From Motacilla alba alba (Eukaryota > Chordata > Aves > Passeriformes > Motacillidae), in assembly GCF_015832195.1 (NCBI RefSeq), contig NC_052017.1:108350929-108414928 (forward strand): 64,000 nucleotides of DNA. Reading direction: 5' to 3'. The first letter of the stretch is position 1. The number at the start of each line of letters is the position of its first letter. A program made the position numbers and the translations under genes. The notes under the pieces were generated by a model. That model did not search any database and was not told the DNA's origin. It saw only the letters and a list, made by a program, of their open reading frames with translations. Of the stretch, positions 25,301 to 30,990 are shown one piece after another.

Positions 25301-27600
25301 TGTTCTTACAACTAACATTTTCACTATACTGCCCAGAAGCTTGTTGGTTTTTAGATAAAATCTGACCTTCTTTCTCTCCATTCCACACAGTAACATTTTA
25401 AGGAGCAAATTCCTGGCAAATCAGCATTACATCTGCAGGCTGATAGGCTGAGATGTAAAACTTTCCTACTGCCCTTCACCATTTTCTATATTCTCTTCCC
25501 CAGGATCCTTCAAACCAGCACAGCACAGAAGCACTTCAAGATGGACCTAAAAAGTACCACAGAAAAGGAATAAGTTCATTATTGCCTGGTTTTCACCTAA
25601 GCTGGATGAGTTCACAACACCACTGGATCAGTTAGGGCAGCACAGCATTGATCAGCAGCTGGAAAGAGCAGTAACCTCACAAACTCATGTAACTACCCAA
25701 GATGTTTGCATTGTTAAACCACATCTCGAAAGGGCCAACTACAGTATTTGTGTCTGACTACTTTGGTATGATTCTTTTTTACCTCAGGTTGATCAGATCT
25801 AATCTACCCCAAGAACACTTTTGGTACATACTGTTGATGTCACTTCATTCCTGGTACAAAGGAAACTGAACAGATATGTAATTCCCAATAGCTGAGCACA
25901 AAGATGAAATCAGAAATTAAAAGTCTCGTCACTAAAGGCTCTGATTCTGACCAAGGTACTGCATAAGCAGTGAGACAAAGTTCTTCTCAAGAAAGTACCC
26001 ATTGGCAAGAAACATTTAAGTAACAAAGTAAAACTACGGCTGCATACATTATGTAAGATGTTAGAAGTTTCACTTATAAAGATGTAGAAAATGCACTCTG
26101 CTACTTAAATCATGTATCAATTACTTGCAATTAAAGTCTACTTTATATATGTGTCCTGCACCAGCATCTCAAAGACCTAAGATGTCTAAGTGGACATCAG
26201 CATCATTCTCACTTGGAAGACTACATCAGATCCCTTCCAGCAGGGAAACACTGACAGACAAGAAAGTTCAGAATTCTAACCCTATAAATATTATATATTT
26301 CCTAATATTTTTTTGTATTTATTTGAACTAGAGGAATAATTGGCAGATTTGTCAATATTGTAGGAAGTACATAAGTAAAGGAAAACCACAGAATGATAGG
26401 TGAACTATATGGAACTATTCAAGTATAGCAGCAACAACTGCACCTAGAAAGTGTTTACAAGTTAAATAGAAGATAATGAACAAGAGGGATCAAAACAGCG
26501 TAAAGACACAATCAACAGGAAACAATTCCTGAAGATTCAGTGGTCACATCAGTGTGGACGTTTTGTAGTAATGACTGCAGAGAGAAGTTTTAAGCACTAA
26601 GGATGAAGAGAGAGATGATTTTGCAAGTATTTAGGTAACACCCGATAAGCAAGGTGATGTGCAGAAAAATGCGGCAATGTTCCCTGGGGAAAAAAAAGGA
26701 AAACACTCCCTAATCAAGGGACACCCAAGACAAGGAAATCCCACAGAGCACCATACAGGATACCACTGATCTTAGCTCTGGGGTAATGCTAACCAGTTCT
26801 AAAAGGATCATCCTCTGAGAAAAAGCCTGATGGTCTCCCAGGAGCAGCAGAAGAGTGAACTAAGGAAACCAGCACATTTTTTTTGTTTGCTTTAGAAACA
26901 AACTTGCACAGTTATTTTATGAAGCTTCTTCTAAATCAACGGTTTGTCTCCCTCTGAAGCAGTTTCTTCAGAAGTGGAAGAGTTACCAAACTGTAAAACC
27001 TGTGGACAGAGATCCCAGTAATAGAAGTAAAAACAAATATTCAAGCTGGTTTTTCATTTTTGTTCACACGGGCTTTATTATTAATGCAGTTACTAACAAT
27101 CTGAAAGATTAATACATTTAAGTGACCCCAGCAGTTTTGCAGCTCTTTCCCAATTCATACCACTGTAACACGACGAAACGCTGAGCCGCTTTAGTGCCTC
27201 ACTTTGCCAGCCGGAGAAGCAAGGGCAGCATCCACCTACCTCGCGATGGCAGATGAACCTTCTAGAGCGTTTGAAAGCAAGCAGAACAAAGATGCGGGAT
27301 CCGCGCACGTTACCGCCGCCCCCGCCGGCCGCCCCGACCCTTCCCGGGCGGGCGGGATCGCGTTCCGACAGCCGAGCCCGGCGCCGCCCGTGCCCTCCCC
27401 GCCGCGGTGACAGCCCGGGGGAGGCGGGCGCGCCCCCCACCACCGCCCTCACCCCCGCTTCCCAAGGGGGCGGCTCCGGACTCACCGATCCCGGGGGCCA
27501 CATAAATGAAGTAGAGGCAGGATGAGGAAAAGGAGAAGAAGAAGATGAAGGCGAGCATGGAGCGGTTGGAGACGCGCAGCGCCTTCCGCAGCAGTGGCAT
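1192..27600 (-). CDS. B4GALT6: Beta-1,4-galactosyltransferase 6 (lactosylceramide synthase), nine coding exons
   Basis: Family knowledge: a Golgi type II membrane enzyme that moves galactose from UDP-galactose to glucosylceramide, making lactosylceramide, the precursor of most complex glycosphingolipids; it shares this role with B4GALT5. Seen: joined coding segments are 27486-27600, 12015-12131, 11549-11662, 7246-7370, 6635-6751, 5627-5814, 3224-3346, 2620-2721 and 1192-1339 (complement). They total 1149 nt, 382 residues plus TGA. Every intron is GT-AG and all phases match. Residues 1-14 are a basic tail, about 15-36 the signal anchor, 37 to about 115 the stem. The catalytic domain holds FRNR at 164-167, DVD at 228-230 (metal and UDP-Gal site), WGWGGEDDD at 288-296 and HHH at 323-325. 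N-glycosylation sequons lie at 71, 75, 83, 84, 99, 122, 307 and 367. The paralogue B4GALT5 is the main alternative, but the N-terminus, stem and C-terminus (ELAP..DY) match B4GALT6 as I remember it. No break or frameshift was seen. Confidence 0.96.
1340..2619 (-). other. B4GALT6: B4GALT6 intron 8
   Basis: AT-rich intron of 1280 nt. I see no repeat family, RNA gene or second exon in it. The A-run near 2460-2473 is simple low-complexity sequence. Confidence 0.85.
2620..2721 (-). CDS. B4GALT6: B4GALT6 coding exon 8: HHH segment of the catalytic domain
   Basis: Encodes residues 301-333 with split Arg codons at both ends: VHYAGYNVTRPEGDLGKYK, then SIPHHHRGEVQFLG. The His cluster at 323-325 lies where family enzymes supply a metal-binding His (family knowledge). 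NVT at 307 is a sequon. Length 102 nt. Acceptor CCGCAG at 2722-2727 and donor AG|GTAAG at 2619. Confidence 0.95.
2722..3223 (-). other. B4GALT6: B4GALT6 intron 7
   Basis: AT-rich intron of 502 nt between exons 7 and 8, with nothing recognisable inside. Confidence 0.85.
3224..3346 (-). CDS. B4GALT6: B4GALT6 coding exon 7: GT7 signature WGWGGEDDD
   Basis: Encodes residues 260-299 flanked by split codons for Ile259 and Arg300. The peptide contains FFGGVSGLT and then FWGWGGEDDDLWN, the family's acceptor-binding and catalytic signature. Length 123 nt. Acceptor TTTCCAG at 3347-3353 and donor AG|GTGAGC at 3223. It was placed by splice sites and family match, because its frame is not open far enough to stand out as a long ORF. 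Confidence 0.95.
4857..4888. repeat. 16-bp direct tandem duplication
   Basis: Two exact adjacent copies of caagtaaagtccagga inside intron 6. This looks like a simple replication-slippage duplication; no function is suggested. Confidence 0.85.
5496..5585. repeat. AT-rich low-complexity stretch with TATATATTTA repeats
   Basis: About 90 nt made almost only of A and T, with repeated tatatatttata and aaatattta units that are partly self-complementary. It begins about 40 nt into intron 6, just inside the exon 6 donor, on the transcribed strand. Confidence 0.8.
5627..5814 (-). CDS. B4GALT6: B4GALT6 coding exon 6: catalytic core with DVD metal-binding motif
   Basis: Encodes residues 197-258 plus two bases of codon 259. 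It carries FNRAMLFNVGF, then HDVDHLPENDRNYYGCGEMP. DVD at 228-230 is the Mn2+ and UDP-galactose site of GT7 enzymes. The acceptor is AAG (5815-5817) and the donor AT|GTAAGT at 5626. An open reading frame runs through the acceptor to 5910, but bases above 5814 are intron. Confidence 0.96.
5815..6634 (-). other. B4GALT6: B4GALT6 intron 5
   Basis: Intron of 820 nt between exons 5 and 6. Roughly half is the CR1 fragment at 5950-6365. The rest is AT-rich, with a short CACACAAACAC-like run near 5900. Confidence 0.85.
5950..6365 (-). mobile_element. CR1 LINE fragment, C-terminal part of the reverse-transcriptase ORF
   Basis: On the minus strand the reading at 5969-6256 contains KFNKSKCWTLHLG and then SSPAQRDLGVL, close to the CR1 segment with a Lys-Cys..LHLG block and an ERDLGVL block. 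Plus-strand text from 6290 leftward also mirrors CR1 (the segment preceding the conserved 'ADDTKL' region). Both ends are missing, and stops and shifts are present, so it is a dead fragment. It lies in the 820-nt intron 5 in the same orientation as B4GALT6 and fills half of it. Confidence 0.85.
6635..6751 (-). CDS. B4GALT6: B4GALT6 coding exon 5: nucleotide-sugar binding strand with FRNR motif
   Basis: Encodes residues 158-196, VAILIPFRNRHEHLP onward to FAFYVVEQ. FRNR (164-167) is the family's conserved loop at the UDP-galactose site. Length 117 nt, exactly 39 codons, phase 0 at both ends. The acceptor is AAG (6752-6754) and the donor CAG|GTAACA at 6634. A plus-strand reading across the same bases (6479-6811) is a shadow. 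Confidence 0.96.
6752..7245 (-). other. B4GALT6: B4GALT6 intron 4
   Basis: AT-rich intron of 494 nt. No further feature seen. Confidence 0.85.
7246..7370 (-). CDS. B4GALT6: B4GALT6 coding exon 4: start of the catalytic domain
   Basis: Encodes residues 116-157: the split Arg codon, then GLIDVNMSEISFDEI, and ending GGHWKPNDCKPRWK. The Cys in NDC and the Cys near residue 108 in exon 3 probably form the conserved disulfide of this family (inference). Acceptor TAG at 7371-7373; donor AAG|GTTAG at 7245. Length 125 nt, entering in phase 1 and leaving in phase 0. Confidence 0.95.
7371..11548 (-). other. B4GALT6: B4GALT6 intron 3
   Basis: Intron of 4178 nt, AT-rich throughout. The only recognisable content is a weak, old CR1-like trace around 9195-9260. 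Small ORFs at 8229-8414, 9577-9759 and 10581-10841 show no family resemblance and are treated as chance. Confidence 0.8.
9195..9260 (+). mobile_element. Possible very old CR1 LINE trace
   Basis: Plus-strand translation gives SMGRDEIPSRVFKKKL, which lines up with the CR1 segment of the form GPDxIHPRVLKEL just before the reverse-transcriptase core. The match is short and the flanks are not recognisable, so the limits are approximate and the call is tentative. Confidence 0.4.
11549..11662 (-). CDS. B4GALT6: B4GALT6 coding exon 3: stem region
   Basis: Encodes residues 78-115, from the split Asp codon through YPEGNNSSDF to CPEKLPYM. It holds sequons at 83, 84 and 99. The acceptor is a less common AAG (11663-11665) and the donor is A|GTAAGT at 11548. 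Length 114 nt, phase 1 to phase 1. Only 352 nt of intron separate it from exon 2. Confidence 0.94.
   Translation of the reverse strand: MILKETILVTLLLKQRCIFQRTSPTLLTSLVQRSCLT
11663..12014 (-). other. B4GALT6: B4GALT6 intron 2
   Basis: AT-rich intron of 352 nt with a T-run near its 5' end. Nothing else seen. Confidence 0.85.
12015..12131 (-). CDS. B4GALT6: B4GALT6 coding exon 2: stem region
   Basis: Encodes residues 39-77, starting NTYLFMVQARG after the split Ala codon. It ends in two overlapping-range sequons, NTT (71) and NGT (75). Acceptor is TTATCAG at 12132-12138 and donor is G|GTAAG at 12014. Length 117 nt, phase 1 to phase 1. The two sequons fit a glycosylated luminal stem. Confidence 0.95.
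14431..14560 (+). mobile_element. Possible LTR-derived fragment
   Basis: The stretch beginning near aggtgcggtaggttgatgtg and running through a segment on 'cccaccaagttgcttgctcactcccc' style wording resembles a region I remember from avian endogenous-retrovirus repeats. Only about 100 nt align by eye, with no ends or target duplication, so this is tentative. Confidence 0.35.
15440..17650 (+). mobile_element. CR1 LINE, 5'-truncated, about 2.2 kb, with degenerate reverse transcriptase
   Basis: Successive plus-strand pieces follow the CR1 ORF2 order: a cysteine/His-rich stretch near 15520 ending in HEMVEF-like text, 'CMDEQG'-like text near 15780, a YRLISLSLIPGKVMEQL segment near 16360-16410, QDFSKTFHTVSHK at about 16531-16572 (reverse-transcriptase motif A, normally DFSKAFDTVSH), and a QGS motif near 16680. 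The 3' end at 17590-17640 is the usual CR1 tail (aactagataatctccagag, then cccttccaacctc). Many stops and frameshifts break it. It is antisense to B4GALT6. Minus-strand ORFs here (for example 15315-15824, 169 codons) are antisense shadows of the LINE. Confidence 0.92.
18887..18933. repeat. Three copies of an 11-bp motif
   Basis: gaagttaacat occurs at 18887-18897, 18898-18908 and 18923-18933. The interval between the second and third copies holds aacttctt, which is complementary to the aagaagtt overlapping the third copy, so a small hairpin is possible. Confidence 0.7.
19060..19420 (+). mobile_element. Old CR1-like reverse-transcriptase remnant
   Basis: Plus-strand readings include WDFRKAHST near 19175-19200, matching motif A (DFSKAFDT), and QVPHGSLLIS near 19300-19330, matching motif B (GVPQGSVLG). 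They lie in different frames and closer together than in an intact element, which implies deletions. This copy is clearly older than the CR1 at 15440-17650. The ends cannot be set from sequence alone. Confidence 0.55.
22290..22455 (+). mobile_element. CR1 LINE 3' end
   Basis: Plus-strand text runs from a segment reading like 'tcatccctggatttattcaa' through 'agtggacacgaccctgagca' to 'aggttggatcaggtgacttcc' and 'ttattctgtaatc', the standard CR1 3' end order. It is a short, 5'-truncated copy in intron 1. Confidence 0.85.
22979..23190 (-). mobile_element. CR1 LINE 3' end, reverse orientation
   Basis: The plus strand starts tagaatcacagtataaactg followed by 'gttggaaaggacccatcagg', 'ctgaccctgcacaggacc' and 'caaacacttcttgaactctg', which is the reverse complement of a CR1 3' tail. 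The inner edge near 23190 is approximate. It has the same orientation as the gene, and lies only 500 nt from the oppositely oriented fragment at 22290-22455. Confidence 0.88.
27486..27600 (-). CDS. B4GALT6: B4GALT6 coding exon 1: start codon, cytoplasmic tail and signal anchor
   Basis: Encodes residues 1-38 plus the first base of codon 39. ATG is at 27598-27600 with A at -3 and C at +4, a fair Kozak context. The peptide opens MPLLRKALRVSNRS, where human has a similar basic tail, and continues into a hydrophobic, Phe/Ser-rich anchor ending YFIYVAPGI. The donor is G|GTGAGT, with GT at 27485-27484. The exon sits inside the CpG island. The start was chosen because the reading frame and the family's N-terminus both begin here. 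Confidence 0.95.
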
Positions 27601-28110
27601 CCTCCCGCCGCGCCGGCCGCCGGCCGCTCCACTCAGTCCCGGCGAGCCGCGGCGGCGCTTCCTAGGGGGAGGCGGCCCGCTCCTCCCATGGATCGGGCGG
27701 CGAGAAGGTGACGAGGGGGCGAGGGGAGCTCCCGCCCTCCCGCCCCGGGAGCAGGGCTGGCAGGGGCAGCGCCGCGGCGTGCGGAGGAGGGCGGGCGGAG
27801 GCGCTTTGTGGCCGGTCCTGCTGTCTCCTCGCGGGCGGCTGGAGCGGCGGTGCCCGCCCGCCTCCGCGCTGCGCCTCCGGGCGGGCAGAACCGCCGCCGG
27901 AGGGAGGGGCCCCCTTAGCGCTGCCGCGGGGCTCGGGGAACGCTCCCGCCGCTGCTCACATGCCGCCGGGCGCCGCGGCCACCCGCTCTCCCGCCTGCAG
28001 TTCCCGTACTAGCGGCGGCGGCGGCGGCCGCAGCAGCAGCAGCATCCCCGCTGCGGGCGAGCAGAGTCACCTCCGCGCTGCGCCCGGCCCGGCCCCACGG
28101 CTCCCGCGCC

Positions 28111-28170
28111 GCCCCGCACCGGGAGGAGCCGCCCCGCACCGGGAGGAGCCGCCCCGCACCGGGAGGAGCC
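28111..28170. repeat. Three exact tandem copies of a 20-bp GC-rich unit
   Basis: gccccgcaccgggaggagcc repeats exactly at 28111-28130, 28131-28150 and 28151-28170. It lies 510-570 nt upstream of the start codon, so it is in the promoter or the 5' UTR. Copy number may vary between individuals. Confidence 0.95.
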
Positions 28171-28237
28171 GCGCGGCCGCTGCGGCGGTTGCGGCGCGCG
28201 CGAGCCCCGGCGCGGCGGCGGCACTGCGGGACTGCGG

Positions 28238-28268
28238 CGGGCGGGCGGGCGGGCGGGCGAGCGGGCGC
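28238..28268. repeat. GGGC repeat with G-quadruplex potential
   Basis: A run of at least five gggc units followed by gagcgggc. On the plus strand it has enough closely spaced GGG tracts to form a G-quadruplex; on the gene strand it is a C-rich array. It lies just below the CCAAT and GC boxes. Confidence 0.75.
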
Positions 28269-28275
28269 GCGCCTG

Positions 28276-28358
28276 CCCCGCCCCCGCGTCCCCGCGGGCC
28301 AATGGGAGGCGAGGGAGAAGCGAGCCCGCGGCCTCCGATTGGCTGGTGCGCGCGCACC
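28276..28358 (-). promoter_or_regulatory. Probable B4GALT6 core promoter elements: GC box, two CCAAT boxes, palindrome
   Basis: Within 83 nt lie a GC box (ccccgccccc, 28276-28285), a CCAAT on the plus strand (28299-28303), a CCAAT on the minus strand (attgg, 28338-28342) and the perfect 14-bp palindrome ggtgcgcgcgcacc (28345-28358), which resembles an NRF1-type site. Sp1, NF-Y and NRF1 are the usual binders of such motifs (family knowledge). Opposed CCAAT boxes could support transcription in both directions. The exact start site is not visible. Confidence 0.65.
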
Positions 28359-28689
28359 GTTGGTATCAGCGGGTTGCGGGAAGGGGGCAGGGAGCCGTGA
28401 GGCGGCTCGGCCGGGCCCCGCGTCCCGCCCCGCCCGCCCGGCGCTCCCGCTGTGTCCGGCCGGCGGGCGCGGATGCCTTCTCCGCGTCCAGTCACCTCGG
28501 CCTTGTGCAGAACACGGCGGGGCCGGGTTTCTGCCCCTCCCGTACTCGCTTCCGAGCGCTGGTGCCCGCCCTTCCCCTCCCTTCTTCAGGTGTCGCTGCC
28601 CCTGAGCCACGGCTGCATGTCGTTGTGCTTCCGGCTGTTTTAATGCAGGGCAGTTGGAAACGGGAGTCGGGGCTGGCAGCTTCTCTCAT

Positions 28690-29060
28690 ATGAGAGGCTG
28701 CAGGAGCTGGGCCTGCTTGGTCTGGAGAAGAGGTCTGAGAGGGGAAGTCGTTAATGCATGTGAACATCTCAAGGGTGGCTGTCAAGAGAATGTGCCAGAC
28801 TCTTCCCAGTGGTGCCCAGCGACAGGACAAGGAGTAATGTCCATAAACTAAAACACAAGTGTCACCTCAACATGTAAAAGAGGAAGAACCTCTTTACATT
28901 CAGGATGGCCAAGCACTGGAGCAGGTGCCCAGGGACATCATGGAGTGTCTTTCTTCAGAGAGTCATTTAAAACCCACCTGGATACAGTCCTGTGTAACCT
29001 GCTCAAGGTGACCCTGTCTTGGAAGATGGCCCCTCCCAGCACTAACAATTATGTGGGTCT
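28690..29060 (+). mobile_element. CR1 LINE 3' region next to the CpG island
   Basis: Plus-strand text follows the CR1 3' third: gagaggctgcaggagctggg, a segment on lysine-poor 'atctcaagggtggctgtcaa', 'acctcaacatg', 'gagcaggtgcccagggacat' and 'aacctgctcaaggtgaccct'. About 35 nt appear deleted just before the tail, after which 'cccctcccagcactaacaat' and 'tatgtgggtctg' fit a worn CR1 end. It sits right at the upstream edge of the CpG island. Confidence 0.85.
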
Positions 29061-29602
29061 GTCTTCTGTCACCCAAGAGTTCTCCATAGGGCAGAATAGG
29101 AAGCATTGCCTGAAGGTTTGGCTACACTTGTGCTTTAGGATTTGATGAATTTAAATGTGATGATATACACACTCCATCACCAGTTCCAAGGCCATTGCTT
29201 TAAAGAGGTATTTTTTAAAAGTTGGCAACAGAAGCTCCATATCGATTCTCTGCTCTTTCTTGCTTTGACAATGAACTTGGCTGCCATAAGTTGCTGGGTG
29301 ATAGGGTTAAGCCAGTAATCACTCTGTTCCTCTGGAGAATGCTGTCATGGATAGATGTGTGCCAAGGGGTTGGCAGCAGGCCAGGTCATGCCTGGGCACA
29401 CTTGATGTGGCAGCAGGATCGATTTGCACAAGAATCCAGGTCTCCAGTGTGTGTGGAGTTTAGTCAGACACAGGGCAAAAAAAAATGGAGATACAGAATT
29501 GCCTCACTCTCCACTATACAATTTTGTCTCAGTTGCTATACTTGCACCATGGTTTTTATGCAATACATATTACTAATAGCTTCATCTTCTTTCATTAATC
29601 AT
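29061..29602. other. Intergenic, nothing recognised
   Basis: Upstream flank of B4GALT6 between two CR1 fragments. A plus-strand ORF at 29222-29653 runs into the CR1 at its right end and shows no family resemblance. Confidence 0.6.
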
Positions 29603-29878
29603 CAAAGAATCATAGAATGGTTTGGGTTGGAAGGGACCTTGAAGACCATCTAGTTTTGACCGTCCTTCCATAGGCAGGGACATCTTTCACCAGACCAGGT
29701 TGCTCAGAGCCCAGTCCAGCCTGGCCTTGAACTCTTCTAGGGATAGAGCATTCACAACTTCACAATCTTCCAGTGCCTCTGATATTAAATGTTGGCTATT
29801 TCTAATATCTAATCTAAACATGTTCTCTTTCAGTTTGAGGCCATTCCCCCTTGTCCTTTCAATACACACTCTTCGTCT
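29603..29878 (-). mobile_element. CR1 LINE 3' end, reverse orientation, well preserved
   Basis: The plus strand opens with aatcatagaatggtttgggt then 'tggaagggaccttgaagacc', the reverse complement of the standard CR1 tail. It continues through 'ggttgctcagagcccagtcc' and 'tctaatatctaatctaaaca' to the point where CR1 normally reads on a 'ccccttgtcct' block. Target-site limits were not resolved. Confidence 0.93.
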
Positions 29879-30396
29879 TGTTTTGGTAATTATAGAGAGA
29901 AATTATTTTGTTCACCCAGCACAGCTCGTGGTCAAGTGGAGTTTTTTATCCTTTAGACTGACAGAGCAACCTTATAACTTTCTTCAGTCACAGGCAAACT
30001 GCTTCAAAATACTCTGCAGGCTAACCTATCAGTATTTTTTAACCATAAATGTAAAACCTCAAGTCAGTTGACATGTAAACGTCAGGGCCAGAAATACAAA
30101 ATGATTGGCTAATCAGTGAAGTAGTGATGCAAATAACTGATACCAAAAATAAAAGCAAATGCTTACTTAGTCAAAATCTTGCTGGATGTTGAACTTTTAT
30201 TTGCACAGTGGAACACAGTACACCTAATAACAATCTATAGCCACATCATGGGCTTCCCTGATTATCACTGATGCAGAGCATAGACAAGGATTTCCCAGTA
30301 AGGATTTTCATAGGAGAGAGAGAAATTCTGTTCCTTCAGCTCTGAAACAGAGACTTGTCAGTTATTTGCTGATGGATGGCATTGCAATGGGTATCT
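29879..30396. other. Intergenic, nothing recognised
   Basis: About 520 nt between the CR1 and the solo LTR. No gene, RNA or repeat family was recognised. Confidence 0.6.
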
Positions 30397-30990
30397 GTGC
30401 AGGTTTTAGCTGGGGTGGAGGTAATTTTCTTCACAGTGGCTCATAGGGAATATGTTTTGGATTTGGACTGAACACAGGGTTGATAATACAGATACATATT
30501 TATTACTGCTGAGCAGGGCTTGCACAGAGCCAAGGCCTTTTCTACTTTCAGTACTGCCACCATGGTGAGGGGACTGGGGGTACATGAAAGGTAGGGAGGA
30601 GACAGCTGGGACAGGTGGCCCCAAATGACCAAAAGGATATTCCAGACTATTCCAGATATGACATCATGCTCAGTACACAAAGTGGAGGGAAGAAGAAGAA
30701 AGTGAGGGATCTTTGGAGTGACAGTGTTTCTCTTCCCGAGTAACCTTTACACAATGTAGCCCTGCTGTCCTGGAGATGACTGAACACCTACCTACCCATG
30801 GGAAGCAGTGAATCAATTCCATTTTTTTGCTTTGCTTGTGTGCACAGCAGTTCCTTTCACTACCAAGCTGTCTATCTCAGCCCAGGAATTTTCTAACTTC
30901 CACCCTTCAAATTCTTCCCCCTCCCCCTGCCCCCCCCATCCCACTGGGGGGGGGGGGGGGGGGATAAGTGAGCAGCTACAGTATCAGATA
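30397..30990 (+). mobile_element. Solo LTR of an avian endogenous retrovirus
   Basis: About 590 nt follow the order of an LTR I remember as common in songbird genomes: a promoter-distal 'ggttttagctgggg' start, 'aattttcttcacagtggctc', 'ttactgctgagcagggcttg', a mid segment ending 'gacatcatgctcag', and a 3' half with 'gagatgactgaacacctacc' and 'cccatgggaagcag'. No gag, pol or env sequence and no second LTR is nearby, so it is a solo LTR left by recombination (inference). The right end is hard to fix because a run of 18 G and preceding C-rich text blur it. It lies about 2.8 kb upstream of the B4GALT6 start codon, in the opposite direction. Confidence 0.82.
30946..30963. repeat. Run of 18 G next to a C-rich stretch
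   Basis: Eighteen consecutive G residues follow C-rich text (30917-30938) near the 3' end of the solo LTR. The two could pair as a hairpin. Such runs are error-prone in assembly, so the exact length is unsure. Confidence 0.85.

Larger units (their letters stand above)
12132..27485 (-). other. B4GALT6: B4GALT6 intron 1 (15.4 kb)
   Basis: The large first intron. It holds a possible LTR-derived piece (about 14431-14560), a long CR1 (about 15440-17650), an older CR1 trace (about 19060-19420), and CR1 3' ends at 22290-22455 and 22979-23190. Stretches 12140-14430, 17650-19060, 19420-22290 and 23200-27200 show only AT-rich unique-looking sequence with small chance ORFs. No exon of another gene was recognised. 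Confidence 0.85.
27290..28600. promoter_or_regulatory. CpG island covering B4GALT6 exon 1 and promoter
   Basis: A sharp change from AT-rich sequence to about 1.3 kb of very GC-rich, CpG-dense DNA centred on exon 1. Minus-strand transcription must start between 27600 and about 28400. No TATA box is apparent at a fixed distance, which fits a CpG-type promoter. Long ORFs on both strands here (up to 231 codons) follow from the near absence of AT-rich stop codons and are not called as genes. Confidence 0.92.

Noticed and set aside
27545..28012. 155-codon plus-strand ORF overlapping exon 1
   Set aside because: Antisense shadow of B4GALT6 exon 1 plus GC-rich 5' sequence.
27708..28610. Long ORFs on both strands (230 and 231 codons) in the CpG island
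   Set aside because: Very GC-rich DNA has few stop codons. The peptides are Arg/Pro/Ala/Gly-rich with no domain, and both strands are open at once.
29222..29653. 143-codon plus-strand ORF upstream of the gene
   Set aside because: It runs into a reversed CR1 tail, starts without clear context and resembles no known protein.
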